DNA from: Bacteroidales bacterium
GTDB lineage: Bacteria > Bacteroidota > Bacteroidia > Bacteroidales > VadinHA17
NCBI GenBank assembly: GCA_030692905.1
Contig: JAUYBT010000005.1
Coordinates: 1 to 6,657 of the forward strand
Direction of reading: 5' to 3'
DNA length: 6,657 bases
Numbering within the stretch: the stretch's first letter is position 1; each line of letters starts with the position of its first letter. Under the pieces are notes generated by a model. The model was not told the origin of the DNA. It searched no databases and saw only the letters and a list, made by a program, of their open reading frames with translations. Positions 1-6,267 of the stretch are shown here, piece after piece. The translations under genes and the position numbers were made by a program.

Positions 1-103
1 TAATTATAACTATTATGCCGGTTATTATAAGGATACCTTCCAGCATGGAGGGATTTCGATGCAGGAGATAATGTTACCGTTTGCCTGTCTTGAACCTGTT
101 TAA
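1..103 (+). CDS. porX: PorX-type response regulator with PglZ/alkaline-phosphatase-like domain, C-terminal 33 residues only (partial)
   Basis: An open frame enters from the left edge (first full codon at base 2) and ends at TAA 101-103, followed at once by a second in-frame TAA. The visible peptide contains YYAGYYKDTFQHGG and then ISMQEIMLPFACLEPV. The HGG-[IV]-S-x-x-E-[IM] stretch is the closing motif of PglZ/alkaline-phosphatase-fold domains, in which the histidine belongs to the metal site. In Bacteroidota the protein ending this way next to tsaE and an alanine dehydrogenase is PorX, a cytoplasmic response regulator (receiver plus PglZ domain) that regulates the type IX secretion system with its partner kinase PorY. 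The receiver domain lies outside the window, so identity rests on 33 residues plus gene order. Another PglZ-domain protein is possible but less likely. Confidence 0.72.
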   Translation, partial: NYNYYAGYYKDTFQHGGISMQEIMLPFACLEPV

Positions 104-115
104 TAAATAACTTCC

Positions 116-233
116 CACGAACTCACCCCCTTTTTTCCCCCTCTCTACTAAGTTAAGAGGGGGAATTGGCTAACATTCAATGTATTACACCCCCTCTTTG
201 CGAAGCAGAGAGGGGGCGGGGGGTGAGTTCATG
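116..233. repeat. Intergenic palindromic element 1 (two inverted C-tract/hairpin half-units)
   Basis: The outer arms GAACTCACCCCC (119-130) and GGGGGTGAGTTC (219-230) are perfectly complementary over 12 bp. Two hairpins are nested inside: 135-144 with 156-165 (10 bp, 11-nt loop), and 190-201 with 205-216 (12 bp with one G-T pair, GAA loop). The left half (119-163) and the reverse complement of the right half (190-230) align along most of their length, so the element is two copies of one unit facing each other. It can be drawn as a three-way, cloverleaf-like fold. It fills the first half of the porX-tsaE gap. No T-run follows a stem, so it is not a textbook terminator, although it could still stop or stabilise transcripts. 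I see no clear target-site duplication. Confidence 0.85.
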
Positions 234-373
234 AAAAGCAATTTCAGAAAAAATAAGAATACTATTTGTAAATTTAAGTTGTTTTAAGAATTTGTTTATA
301 ATTGATTTACTTTGTTTTATAATTTTAGTTGTAAATAAAATTTAACCGTTTAAGCTAATTTGTATTTACACAG
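234..373. other. AT-rich leader region upstream of tsaE
   Basis: These 140 bases are strongly AT-rich and contain no credible ORF. They probably carry the tsaE promoter, because element 1 separates tsaE from porX. No exact TAnnTTTG box is present. The nearest candidates are TTACTTTG (307-314, one mismatch) and TAATTTG (356-362, one base short in the spacer). Neither has a TTG at the usual 17-23 base spacing; the nearest TTGs give 25 and 24. I therefore do not call a specific promoter here. Confidence 0.4.
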
Positions 374-787
374 ATGAAGATATTAATAAAGGATAAAAGG
401 CAGTTGTCCGCTGCTGCAAAAAAGCTTCTGAAACATACCGGAGATAGTAGAATATTTGCCTTTTACGGGTCAATGGGTGCAGGTAAAACAACAATCATCA
501 AAGCTATATGCGAAGTTCTGGGTGCCATAGATATTGTCAGCAGCCCGACTTTCACACTGGTAAATGAATACCGGACTTTCAAAGGAGAAACTTTATATCA
601 TATCGATTTCTACAGGATTAAGAAGAAGGAAGAGGTCTTTGACTTTGGTATTGAAGAGTATCTGTCAGGCGATTCATACTGCTTTATGGAGTGGCCTGAG
701 CTTGTCGAAGAAATTCTTCCTCCAGAAAGGGTGAGTGTCAGAATTACAGTTGATGATAATGAGCAACGAACCCTTTTGGTATCATAA
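374..787 (+). CDS. tsaE: tRNA threonylcarbamoyladenosine biosynthesis ATPase TsaE
   Basis: TsaE is the small cytoplasmic P-loop ATPase that works with TsaB and TsaD to transfer the threonylcarbamoyl group (made by TsaC) onto A37 of ANN-decoding tRNAs, giving t6A. The 137-residue length is normal for the family. Visible motifs are the Walker A G32-SMGA-GKT39, the switch-like segment SSPTFTLVNEY (56-66), HIDFYR (76-81) with D78 in the Walker-B-like position, and the family hallmark EWPE (106-109). All are in the expected order, and nothing key is missing. The ATG at 374 gives the standard short lead-in (MKILIKD) before the first helix. The gene lies between the porX tail and the alanine-dehydrogenase relative, as I recall from many Bacteroidota genomes. 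The next gene has its own promoter, so this need not be a strict operon. Confidence 0.96.
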   Translation: MKILIKDKRQLSAAAKKLLKHTGDSRIFAFYGSMGAGKTTIIKAICEVLGAIDIVSSPTFTLVNEYRTFKGETLYHIDFYRIKKKEEVFDFGIEEYLSGDSYCFMEWPELVEEILPPERVSVRITVDDNEQRTLLVS

Positions 788-798
788 CAATATCTGAT

Positions 799-829
799 TT
801 TGCTCTGTATTGCAATTTTTTTACCTTTG
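799..829 (+). promoter_or_regulatory. Bacteroidota-type promoter for the alanine dehydrogenase-like gene
   Basis: TTTG at 799-802, a 19-base spacer and TACCTTTG at 822-829 match the Bacteroidota sigma-ABfr consensus (TTG, N17-23, TAnnTTTG) exactly. A transcript would start near 834-837, about 12-15 bases before the ATG at 849. This is the best promoter match in the window. It implies transcription of the downstream gene independent of tsaE. Confidence 0.72.
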
Positions 830-848
830 AAGAAATAACTCCTTCCTA

Positions 849-2072
849 ATGATGAACGAGAAAGGTAAGAGCGGAAAAGTCAGTTTTGGCAATACTGCTT
901 TCATGCCAAAAGAAGAACACCTGGAAACTGCTGTTAAAAACCGGAGAATTTCAATCGGTATCCCAAGCGACAATAAAGATGATGAAAAAAGAGTAGCTCT
1001 TACACCTGAGTCAGTTAATCTGCTTGTTGAAAGTGACAATGAGGTTTTTGTTCAGAAAGGTGCCGGACTTGGGGCCAATTACACAGATAAGGATTACAGT
1101 GAGAACGGAGCAATTATAAGCGACTCTCCGGCAAGGATTTATAGCGCCGATGTGGTAATCAAGGTTGCACCTTTTTCAGAGGAAGAAACCGATTATCTTA
1201 AAGGCAATCAGGTTGTAATGTCGTATCTTAATGTCCTTAAGCTTAATGAAGAAACCCTTGGGAAACTCATCAGAAAAAAAGTCACAGCAATAGCATTTGA
1301 AAAGATCCGCGACAACAACAGGGTTATGCCTGTGGTGGAGTCGATGAGTGAAATATGTGGTATAACATCCCTTCTTGTTGCATCGGAATATCTCAGCAAT
1401 ATGCACGGAGGCAAAGGGGTTATGCTTGGCGGTATTACAGGTGTTACGCCAACCGAGGTCGTCATTATAGGAGCAAATACTGCAGGAGAATATGCTGCCA
1501 GAGCTGCTATCGGGCTTGGATCAACGGTTAGAATATTCGACAATTCGCTCCATAAGTTAAGAAGATTCCAGAACCTGCTCGGTCAGAGGCTTCAGACATC
1601 TGTCTTTCATCCCCAGGTTTTAAGGAAAGCTCTTAAATCAGCCGATGTGCTCATTGGCGCTATTGAACTTGAAGATCTCCGGCCCTGGTATTATATAACT
1701 GAAGATATGGTACGTAATATGAAAAAGGGAGCTGTAGTTATTGATCTCAGTATTGACCGTGGCGGTTGCATCGAAACATCAGAATGCCGTGCCCTGCAGG
1801 ATCCGGTTTATGAGAAACATGGCGTTATACATTTTTCAGCATGGAATCTTCCGTCGCGTGTTGCACGGACAGCATCCATAGCGCTAAGTAATATTTTCAC
1901 CCCCTTGCTTCAGAGTATGGCTGATGCCGGTGGAATAACCCAGTTGCTGAAGAATGATCAGGGTGTGCGGAACGGAGCCTATTTATATAATGGTATGCTC
2001 ACAAATGAAACATTGGGACAGAAATTCGGTATAATCTCAAAAGACCTTGATCTTCTTATCTCGGCGTTCTGA
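849..2072 (+). CDS. Alanine dehydrogenase/PNT-family protein (Bacteroidota form, altered key residues)
   Basis: The protein resembles L-alanine dehydrogenase (alanine + NAD+ to pyruvate + ammonia) along its whole length. Recognisable parts are DEKRVALTP (45-53; R48 matches the substrate-binding arginine), VVIKVAP (102-108; K105 matches the catalytic lysine), the MSEICG segment (166-171), a Rossmann fold from about 203, the ribose-binding acid D231, and VIDLSIDRGGC (298-307; D303 matches the catalytic aspartate). Two positions are unusual. The residue aligning with the catalytic histidine (FLH in M. tuberculosis Ald) is N128. The nucleotide-binding glycine motif reads GANTAG (208-213), with Asn for the second glycine. 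At 407 residues it is longer than the roughly 370 of classical Ald because of an N-terminal extension of about 33 residues. ATG 849 and ATG 852 are both usable starts. The extension looks real, since Bacteroidota homologues carry a similar one. The family is certain; the substrate is not. Confidence 0.85.
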   Translation: MMNEKGKSGKVSFGNTAFMPKEEHLETAVKNRRISIGIPSDNKDDEKRVALTPESVNLLVESDNEVFVQKGAGLGANYTDKDYSENGAIISDSPARIYSADVVIKVAPFSEEETDYLKGNQVVMSYLNVLKLNEETLGKLIRKKVTAIAFEKIRDNNRVMPVVESMSEICGITSLLVASEYLSNMHGGKGVMLGGITGVTPTEVVIIGANTAGEYAARAAIGLGSTVRIFDNSLHKLRRFQNLLGQRLQTSVFHPQVLRKALKSADVLIGAIELEDLRPWYYITEDMVRNMKKGAVVIDLSIDRGGCIETSECRALQDPVYEKHGVIHFSAWNLPSRVARTASIALSNIFTPLLQSMADAGGITQLLKNDQGVRNGAYLYNGMLTNETLGQKFGIISKDLDLLISAF

Positions 2073-2075
2073 TCA

Positions 2076-2990
2076 TCAGACGAATGTAAGGGTAGCTTTT
2101 TTGCCTTTAACATCAATTTTTGCCTGCTTTCCGATATAGAATGCCCTGTTATCGGCAACATGTCCGGCAGGAAAATTAAAAAAGAGAGGATAATCATATT
2201 CACTTACAATTCCAAAAATAGTCTCTTCAATACTCCTCCCCCAGGGAATCTTTGTCTCCTCAATCTTATTCATCCCACCAACCACCAAGGCAGATAATCC
2301 TTCCAGTTTCCCTGCAAGCTTAAGCGAGGTCATCATCCTGTCGATGTGATAGTAATATTCTCCCACCTCCTCAATAAATAATATCTTTCCCTTTGTTACC
2401 GGCTCTGCCGGTGTTCCTGTCAGACTATAGATAAGAGAAAGATTTCCTCCTGTCATTTCACCAGCCACATTCAGACCTTTAAAAAAGGTGCCTTTCCATT
2501 CAATTGGCTGAATATCATCGAATAATGCCTTCTGCAGTGATCTGAAAGTACTCCGTGTCTTTTCAGGATTATTAAAGTTAAGAGGCATATCACCATGCAA
2601 CGACATAATTCCGCAAACTTCACTTAACCACATGTGTAAAACGGTTATATCGCTGAATCCAACGTACCATTTTGGGTTTTCCATCAAGGCAGAGAAATCA
2701 ACTTTGCCTATAATTTTTGAAACTCCATAGCCCCCTCTTGAGCAGATAACCGCCTTAATTTCAGGGTCATTAGTCATCTCCAGAAGAGCGGATAAGCGAT
2801 CTTCATCACTTCCGGCAAAAGGGCCGTTACATTTCATGGCATTTTTGCCGACACGTACTCTCAAGCCCCATTTTTCAAGAAAAGTAACAGCATCAACCAG
2901 TTTCTTTTCTTCAATGCAAAATGAAGGTGATATTATTGCCACCTCATCTCCGGGTTTAAGATATTCGGGTTGTATCTTATTTGCAGACAT
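2076..2990 (-). CDS. LD-carboxypeptidase, peptidase family S66 (LdcA-like)
   Basis: S66 serine peptidases cut the L-D bond that releases the terminal D-alanine from murein tetrapeptides during peptidoglycan recycling; LdcA is the cytoplasmic model. I chose the ATG at 2990 (304 residues, starting MSANKIQP). It gives the usual short lead to the conserved LKPGDEVAIISPS, and the 16 extra residues available upstream to 3038 look like translated promoter DNA. In this numbering the motifs are RGGYG (85-89), GFSDIT (111-116) with nucleophile S113, the FIEEVGE segment (205-211) with E207, and AGHVADNR (275-282) with H277. The Ser-Glu-His triad is complete and no signal peptide is visible, so a cytoplasmic recycling role fits. 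Two in-frame stops sit in tandem at the end (2076-2078 and 2073-2075). The gene converges on the alanine dehydrogenase-like gene and diverges from metG. Some S66 relatives (MccF-like) cleave other amide substrates, so the exact substrate is inferred. Confidence 0.92.
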   Translation of the reverse strand: MSANKIQPEYLKPGDEVAIISPSFCIEEKKLVDAVTFLEKWGLRVRVGKNAMKCNGPFAGSDEDRLSALLEMTNDPEIKAVICSRGGYGVSKIIGKVDFSALMENPKWYVGFSDITVLHMWLSEVCGIMSLHGDMPLNFNNPEKTRSTFRSLQKALFDDIQPIEWKGTFFKGLNVAGEMTGGNLSLIYSLTGTPAEPVTKGKILFIEEVGEYYYHIDRMMTSLKLAGKLEGLSALVVGGMNKIEETKIPWGRSIEETIFGIVSEYDYPLFFNFPAGHVADNRAFYIGKQAKIDVKGKKATLTFV

Positions 2991-3018
2991 ATAAATAATA
3001 TTATACGTAAAAGTAAAC

Positions 3019-3046
3019 CAAATTGTTTCGTTCTCCAAGCTTTCAA
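3019..3046 (-). promoter_or_regulatory. Possible promoter for the LD-carboxypeptidase gene
   Basis: On the minus strand, TTG (3046-3044), a 17-base spacer and ACAATTTG (3026-3019) give a partial match to TTG-N17-23-TAnnTTTG; the leading TA is replaced by AC. The start would fall near 3013, about 23 bases before the ATG at 2990. The TTG overlaps the edge of palindromic element 2. The match is weak and position is the main support. Confidence 0.25.
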
Positions 3047-3128
3047 CCCCCCATCCCCCCTATAGGGGGGCTAAAAGATAAACCCCGGTTTCTTAAACCT
3101 CCTAGTTGGGGGGTTGGGGGGTAAAAAG
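3040..3128. repeat. Intergenic palindromic element 2 (C6/G6 tract inverted repeat)
   Basis: The left arm 3040-3070 and the reverse complement of the right arm 3098-3128 are both 31 bases and match at 23 positions without gaps. Each reads CTTT, then a C6 tract, two bases, a second C6 tract, then a G-rich end. The left arm closes on itself as the perfect 16-bp palindrome CCCCCCTATAGGGGGG (3055-3070). The right arm folds less well, with CCTCC (3098-3102) against GGGGG (3108-3112). The 27-base centre is AT-rich. It occupies the divergent gap between the LD-carboxypeptidase gene and metG, and its right end stops 15 bases before the metG -7 box. The build is the same as element 1, but the primary sequence differs. 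Confidence 0.83.
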
Positions 3129-3143
3129 GAAAGTAAAATTTAT

Positions 3144-3151
3144 TATCTTTG
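3144..3151 (+). promoter_or_regulatory. Bacteroidota -7 box for metG
   Basis: TATCTTTG matches TAnnTTTG exactly. No TTG occurs 17-23 bases upstream; that position falls in the G-tract end of element 2, and the nearest TTG (3114-3116) gives a 27-base spacer. The inferred start is near 3156-3158, leaving a leader of about 35 bases before ATG 3192, which is too short for a T-box or riboswitch. Confidence 0.5.
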
Positions 3152-3191
3152 TTCGGTTTTTATAGATTGTTAACACCTCATTTTCAATATC

Positions 3192-5225
3192 ATGAAGAAT
3201 TTTAAAAGATATCTTGTCACTTCAGCACTTCCCTATGCCAACGGCCCGATACATATCGGCCATCTTGCAGGAGTTTATATACCTTCCGATATTTATACCA
3301 GGTACCTGAGAATGAAGGGAGTGGACGTGATATCAGTATGCGGATCCGATGAACATGGTGTTCCGATTACTCTGAAAGCCCGCAAAGAAGGTGTAAGCCC
3401 GCAGGAGATTGTTGACAGATATCACACGATAAATAAAAAGGCATTCGAGGATTTTGGAATTGCTTTTGACATTTTTTCACGCACATCAAATAAGGTACAT
3501 TACGAAACTGCATCCGATTTTTTCAGGACACTTTATAATAAAGGTGAATTCATTGAAAAATCTTCTGAACAGTATTTTGATGAAGAGGCTTGCTGCTTTC
3601 TTGCTGACAGATATATTATGGGGACATGCCCTCTTTGCGGAAATGAGAATGCCTATGGCGACCAGTGTGAAAAATGCGGAACTTCGCTAAGCCCTAATGA
3701 GCTTATCGATCCGCACTCAACTATCAGTGGCAGCAAACCGGTATTACGCGAAACTTTGCATTGGTATCTGCCACTCGATAAATATGAACCATGGCTTAAA
3801 AAATGGATTCTCGAAGATCATAAGGAATGGAAAGTTAATGTTTACGGACAGTGTAAATCGTGGCTCGATCATGGTTTGCAGCCCAGGGCTGTCAGCCGTG
3901 ATCTCGACTGGGGAGTGCCGGTACCTGTCGAAGGTGCAAAAGGTAAAGTTCTCTATGTGTGGTTCGATGCCCCTATAGGTTATATCTCTGCTACAAAAGA
4001 ACTTACTCCCGACTGGGAAAAATACTGGAAGGATAAAGAGACGAAGATGGTTCACTTCATAGGGAAAGATAATATTGTATTCCATTGCATTATATTCCCT
4101 GCCATGCTTAATGCTGAGGGAACCTTCATTCTTCCTGAAAATGTTCCTGCCAATGAATTTCTGAATCTCGAAAACGACAAGATATCAACGTCAAGAAACT
4201 GGGCTGTATGGCTTCACGAATACCTTGAAGATTTTCCCGGGAAACAGGATGTTCTGAGATATTCCCTCTGTGCCAACGCACCCGAGACAAAAGATAATGA
4301 TTTCACCTGGAAAGATTTTCAGGCACGCAACAACAACGAACTGGTTGCAATTCTCGGGAACTTTGTCAACCGGGCTCTTGTGCTTACCAATAATTATTAT
4401 GACGGGAAAGTACCCGCGAGAGGAAAAACAGATTCAAATGATGATGCTGTTTTGAAAGAAATTGCCCGGATCAGGGAAAATGTGGAATCCAGCCTGGAGG
4501 CATTCAGGTTCCGTGAAGCACTGAAAGAGGCAATGAATCTTGCAAGACTTGGCAATAAATACCTTGCTGATGCTGAACCCTGGAAGGTCATAAAGACTGA
4601 CCCTGAAAGGGTTAAGACAATAATGAACATTGCGTTGCAGATAACTGCAAACCTGACAATTGTGTGTGAACCATTTCTTCCTTTCTCAATGGAGAAATTA
4701 CGCGGCTGGATCAATTTCAATGAGTTGAAATGGAGCGAAGCGGGTAAAACTGACCTCCTGATTACAGGTCACGTTATCAATAAACCCGGATTACTCTTTG
4801 AAAAAATTGAAGATGAAGATATCACGAAGCAGATAGATAAGCTTCTGGCAACAAAAAAAGCAAATGAAGCAGAAGGAGCAAAAACAGCTCCCGGAAAAGA
4901 TGTTATAACTTTTGATGATTTCACAAAAATAGATATCAGAACGGCAACTATTCTCGAAGCCGAAAAAGTTCCGAAGACTACCCGGTTACTTAAACTCAAA
5001 ATTGACACAGGCCTGGATATCCGCACAATAGTATCAGGTATTGCAGAGTACTATGAACCGGAAGCTATTATCGGCAAACAGATATCAGTTTTAGCCAATC
5101 TTGAGCCCCGGAAGATTAAAGGAATAGAGTCGAAAGGTATGATCCTTATGGCAGAGGATAAAGACGGAAAACTAGTGATGGTTACTCCTGCCGATAAAGT
5201 GAGTAACGGGAGTATGATAAAATAG
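3192..5225 (+). CDS. metG: Methionyl-tRNA synthetase (MetRS) with C-terminal tRNA-binding domain
   Basis: This cytoplasmic class I synthetase charges tRNA-Met with methionine and supplies both initiation and elongation. The 677-residue length is normal for the long bacterial form. The N-terminal Rossmann core holds HIGH as H21-IGH24. The connective-peptide zinc knuckle shows two CxxC pairs (C146/C149 and C159/C162). The KMSKS loop reads K330-ISTS334, a variant common in Bacteroidota MetRS. An alpha-helical anticodon-binding domain follows at about 385-510. A lysine/alanine-rich linker (about 545-570) leads to an EMAP-II/Trbp111-type OB fold (about 574-677) used for dimerisation and tRNA binding. 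The ATG at 3192 gives the canonical short start before YLVTSALPYANGPIHIGH. The gene is monocistronic: element 2 and a divergent gene lie upstream, and a convergent gene abuts downstream. It appears intact. Confidence 0.98.
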   Translation: MKNFKRYLVTSALPYANGPIHIGHLAGVYIPSDIYTRYLRMKGVDVISVCGSDEHGVPITLKARKEGVSPQEIVDRYHTINKKAFEDFGIAFDIFSRTSNKVHYETASDFFRTLYNKGEFIEKSSEQYFDEEACCFLADRYIMGTCPLCGNENAYGDQCEKCGTSLSPNELIDPHSTISGSKPVLRETLHWYLPLDKYEPWLKKWILEDHKEWKVNVYGQCKSWLDHGLQPRAVSRDLDWGVPVPVEGAKGKVLYVWFDAPIGYISATKELTPDWEKYWKDKETKMVHFIGKDNIVFHCIIFPAMLNAEGTFILPENVPANEFLNLENDKISTSRNWAVWLHEYLEDFPGKQDVLRYSLCANAPETKDNDFTWKDFQARNNNELVAILGNFVNRALVLTNNYYDGKVPARGKTDSNDDAVLKEIARIRENVESSLEAFRFREALKEAMNLARLGNKYLADAEPWKVIKTDPERVKTIMNIALQITANLTIVCEPFLPFSMEKLRGWINFNELKWSEAGKTDLLITGHVINKPGLLFEKIEDEDITKQIDKLLATKKANEAEGAKTAPGKDVITFDDFTKIDIRTATILEAEKVPKTTRLLKLKIDTGLDIRTIVSGIAEYYEPEAIIGKQISVLANLEPRKIKGIESKGMILMAEDKDGKLVMVTPADKVSNGSMIK

Positions 5226-6188
5226 CTATCTCTTTCTTGAAATCCAGGTTCCGGGGAATTTTTTCGAGATGCTGTCTTTTTTGGTTAATGCTGTATTCAG
5301 ATCGCTGCACATCATTGCACTAACCCTGTGAAAACCATTTGGAGCAGCCACAATCTCAGGTGTAAAGCCTTCTGCTTTAAGCATATTTCCCTGAGAAACT
5401 GCATTTTTTTCTGATTTGAAGCTCCCGGTGATAAGATAATATGCATTCTCATCAGCCGCAACAGGCACAACGACTTCTGGTGCTGCCGGTATTTCGGATA
5501 TTGGCTTTATGTTCTCTTCAATCTTCGCTGACTCATCTTTAATACCCTCATCAACAGCCTTTTTATTGTGCTCAAACTCAGCTGTTACCAGGGGATTCAT
5601 TGATGTTGCTTCTATCTTCGTTTTAAAAAGGTCTGTTTTCAGGGGCACTGCAACCAGAACGGAAAGAAGAGGAATGATTACGGCTGCCCTCCATAGAATC
5701 TTTCTCACGGAAGCCTTTTTTACAGGATCCTTTCCGACATGCCTGATGATACGTTTTCTTACATCATATCCTTCAAGAGGCAAACATTGAAATGACTCAA
5801 GTCCGTAAGAATCCAGATGATAGTTTGCGTTCCTGTCGGGTTCAAACTGAACGTTGCCTTCCTGGTTATTAACGAAACTTCCGATATTATCGAAAACTAC
5901 CTTTTCGCCTCTTTCAAGTTTTCTACGCAACTCTCCGACAAACTCTTCAACCAGATTTCTGGCATCCCCATAGTTGATGTTTGAGGATCCGGAAATCCTC
6001 CCTACCAGAAGACCATCATTATGATTCAGGTTCCTGTTGAATGATATCTGCTTAACAGGTGGATAAAATGTTCCGGTACTCTTATCAATATGCGCCGGGG
6101 TATAGTTTCCTATGAAACCACCAAATCCCGGAACGATAACACAATCGTGTCCGAATAATAATTCCCGTATAAAAGCAGTAATATCCAC
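5226..6188 (-). CDS. Membrane-anchored HU-CCDC81-like protein with periplasmic SPOR domain
   Basis: The start codon is GTG (minus strand, 6188-6186); it places the conserved opening DITAFIRELLFGHDCV at the N-terminus as in relatives. The protein has 320 residues in four parts. Residues 1 to about 145 hold two HU-like modules of the bacterial CCDC81 type, with HDCVIVPGFGGFIG (14-27) and GEKVVFDNIGSF (94-105) as landmarks. A basic patch (about 144-163) precedes one transmembrane helix (about 164-183). An acidic, proline-containing linker covers about 195-247. A SPOR domain spans about 248-320, opening YYLITGSF (250-257) and continuing through GFHRVSA. SPOR domains bind glycan strands stripped of stem peptides, usually at the division septum. 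The positive-inside rule puts the HU part in the cytoplasm and SPOR in the periplasm. A role linking nucleoid or cytoplasmic partners to septal peptidoglycan is inferred; DNA binding is not shown by the sequence. Confidence 0.9.
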   Translation of the reverse strand: MDITAFIRELLFGHDCVIVPGFGGFIGNYTPAHIDKSTGTFYPPVKQISFNRNLNHNDGLLVGRISGSSNINYGDARNLVEEFVGELRRKLERGEKVVFDNIGSFVNNQEGNVQFEPDRNANYHLDSYGLESFQCLPLEGYDVRKRIIRHVGKDPVKKASVRKILWRAAVIIPLLSVLVAVPLKTDLFKTKIEATSMNPLVTAEFEHNKKAVDEGIKDESAKIEENIKPISEIPAAPEVVVPVAADENAYYLITGSFKSEKNAVSQGNMLKAEGFTPEIVAAPNGFHRVSAMMCSDLNTALTKKDSISKKFPGTWISRKR

Positions 6189-6212
6189 TTTCAGTTCTTG
6201 TTTTTATTAATA

Positions 6213-6242
6213 CAAATTTAAGAAAAAATAATTAACAGCAAT
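6213..6242 (-). promoter_or_regulatory. Bacteroidota-type promoter for the HU-SPOR gene
   Basis: On the minus strand, ATTG (6242-6239), an 18-base spacer and TAAATTTG (6220-6213) match TTG-N17-23-TAnnTTTG. The predicted start near 6206-6208 leaves a leader of about 18-20 bases before the GTG at 6188. No Shine-Dalgarno sequence is seen, as is usual in this phylum. Confidence 0.62.
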
Positions 6243-6267
6243 GATTTATTCGAATCACTAATAAAAT

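Noticed and set aside
135..216. Rho-independent terminator after porX
   Set aside because: Strong stems are present, but neither is followed by a T-run on the plus strand; the whole structure is better described as a two-unit inverted repeat.
330..334. Possible disablement of MetRS because the KMSKS loop reads KISTS (MetRS protein residues 330-334)
   Set aside because: This variant is common in Bacteroidota MetRS, and every other motif is intact.
1208..1543. Minus-strand ORF inside the alanine dehydrogenase-like gene, and similar ORFs at 821-1039, 1176-1406, 1979-2203, 3744-4085, 4397-4720 and 4769-5026
   Set aside because: All are shadows of well-supported genes on the other strand, with no recognisable domain and no promoter or start context of their own.
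2991..3038. Upstream extension of the LD-carboxypeptidase ORF to an ATG at 3038 (16 extra residues)
   Set aside because: The extra residues are hydrophobic/aromatic with no family similarity, cover the likely promoter, and have no signal-peptide logic. The ATG at 2990 gives the usual family N-terminus.
3152..3191. Riboswitch or T-box leader for metG
   Set aside because: The inferred leader is only about 35 bases and shows no T-box or SAM-type conserved sequence.
5509..5790. Plus-strand ORF of 93 codons opposite the HU-SPOR gene, and plus-strand ORFs inside metG (3454-3690, 3697-3978, 4270-4455)
   Set aside because: They lie wholly in other frames of confident genes and their translations show no family features.
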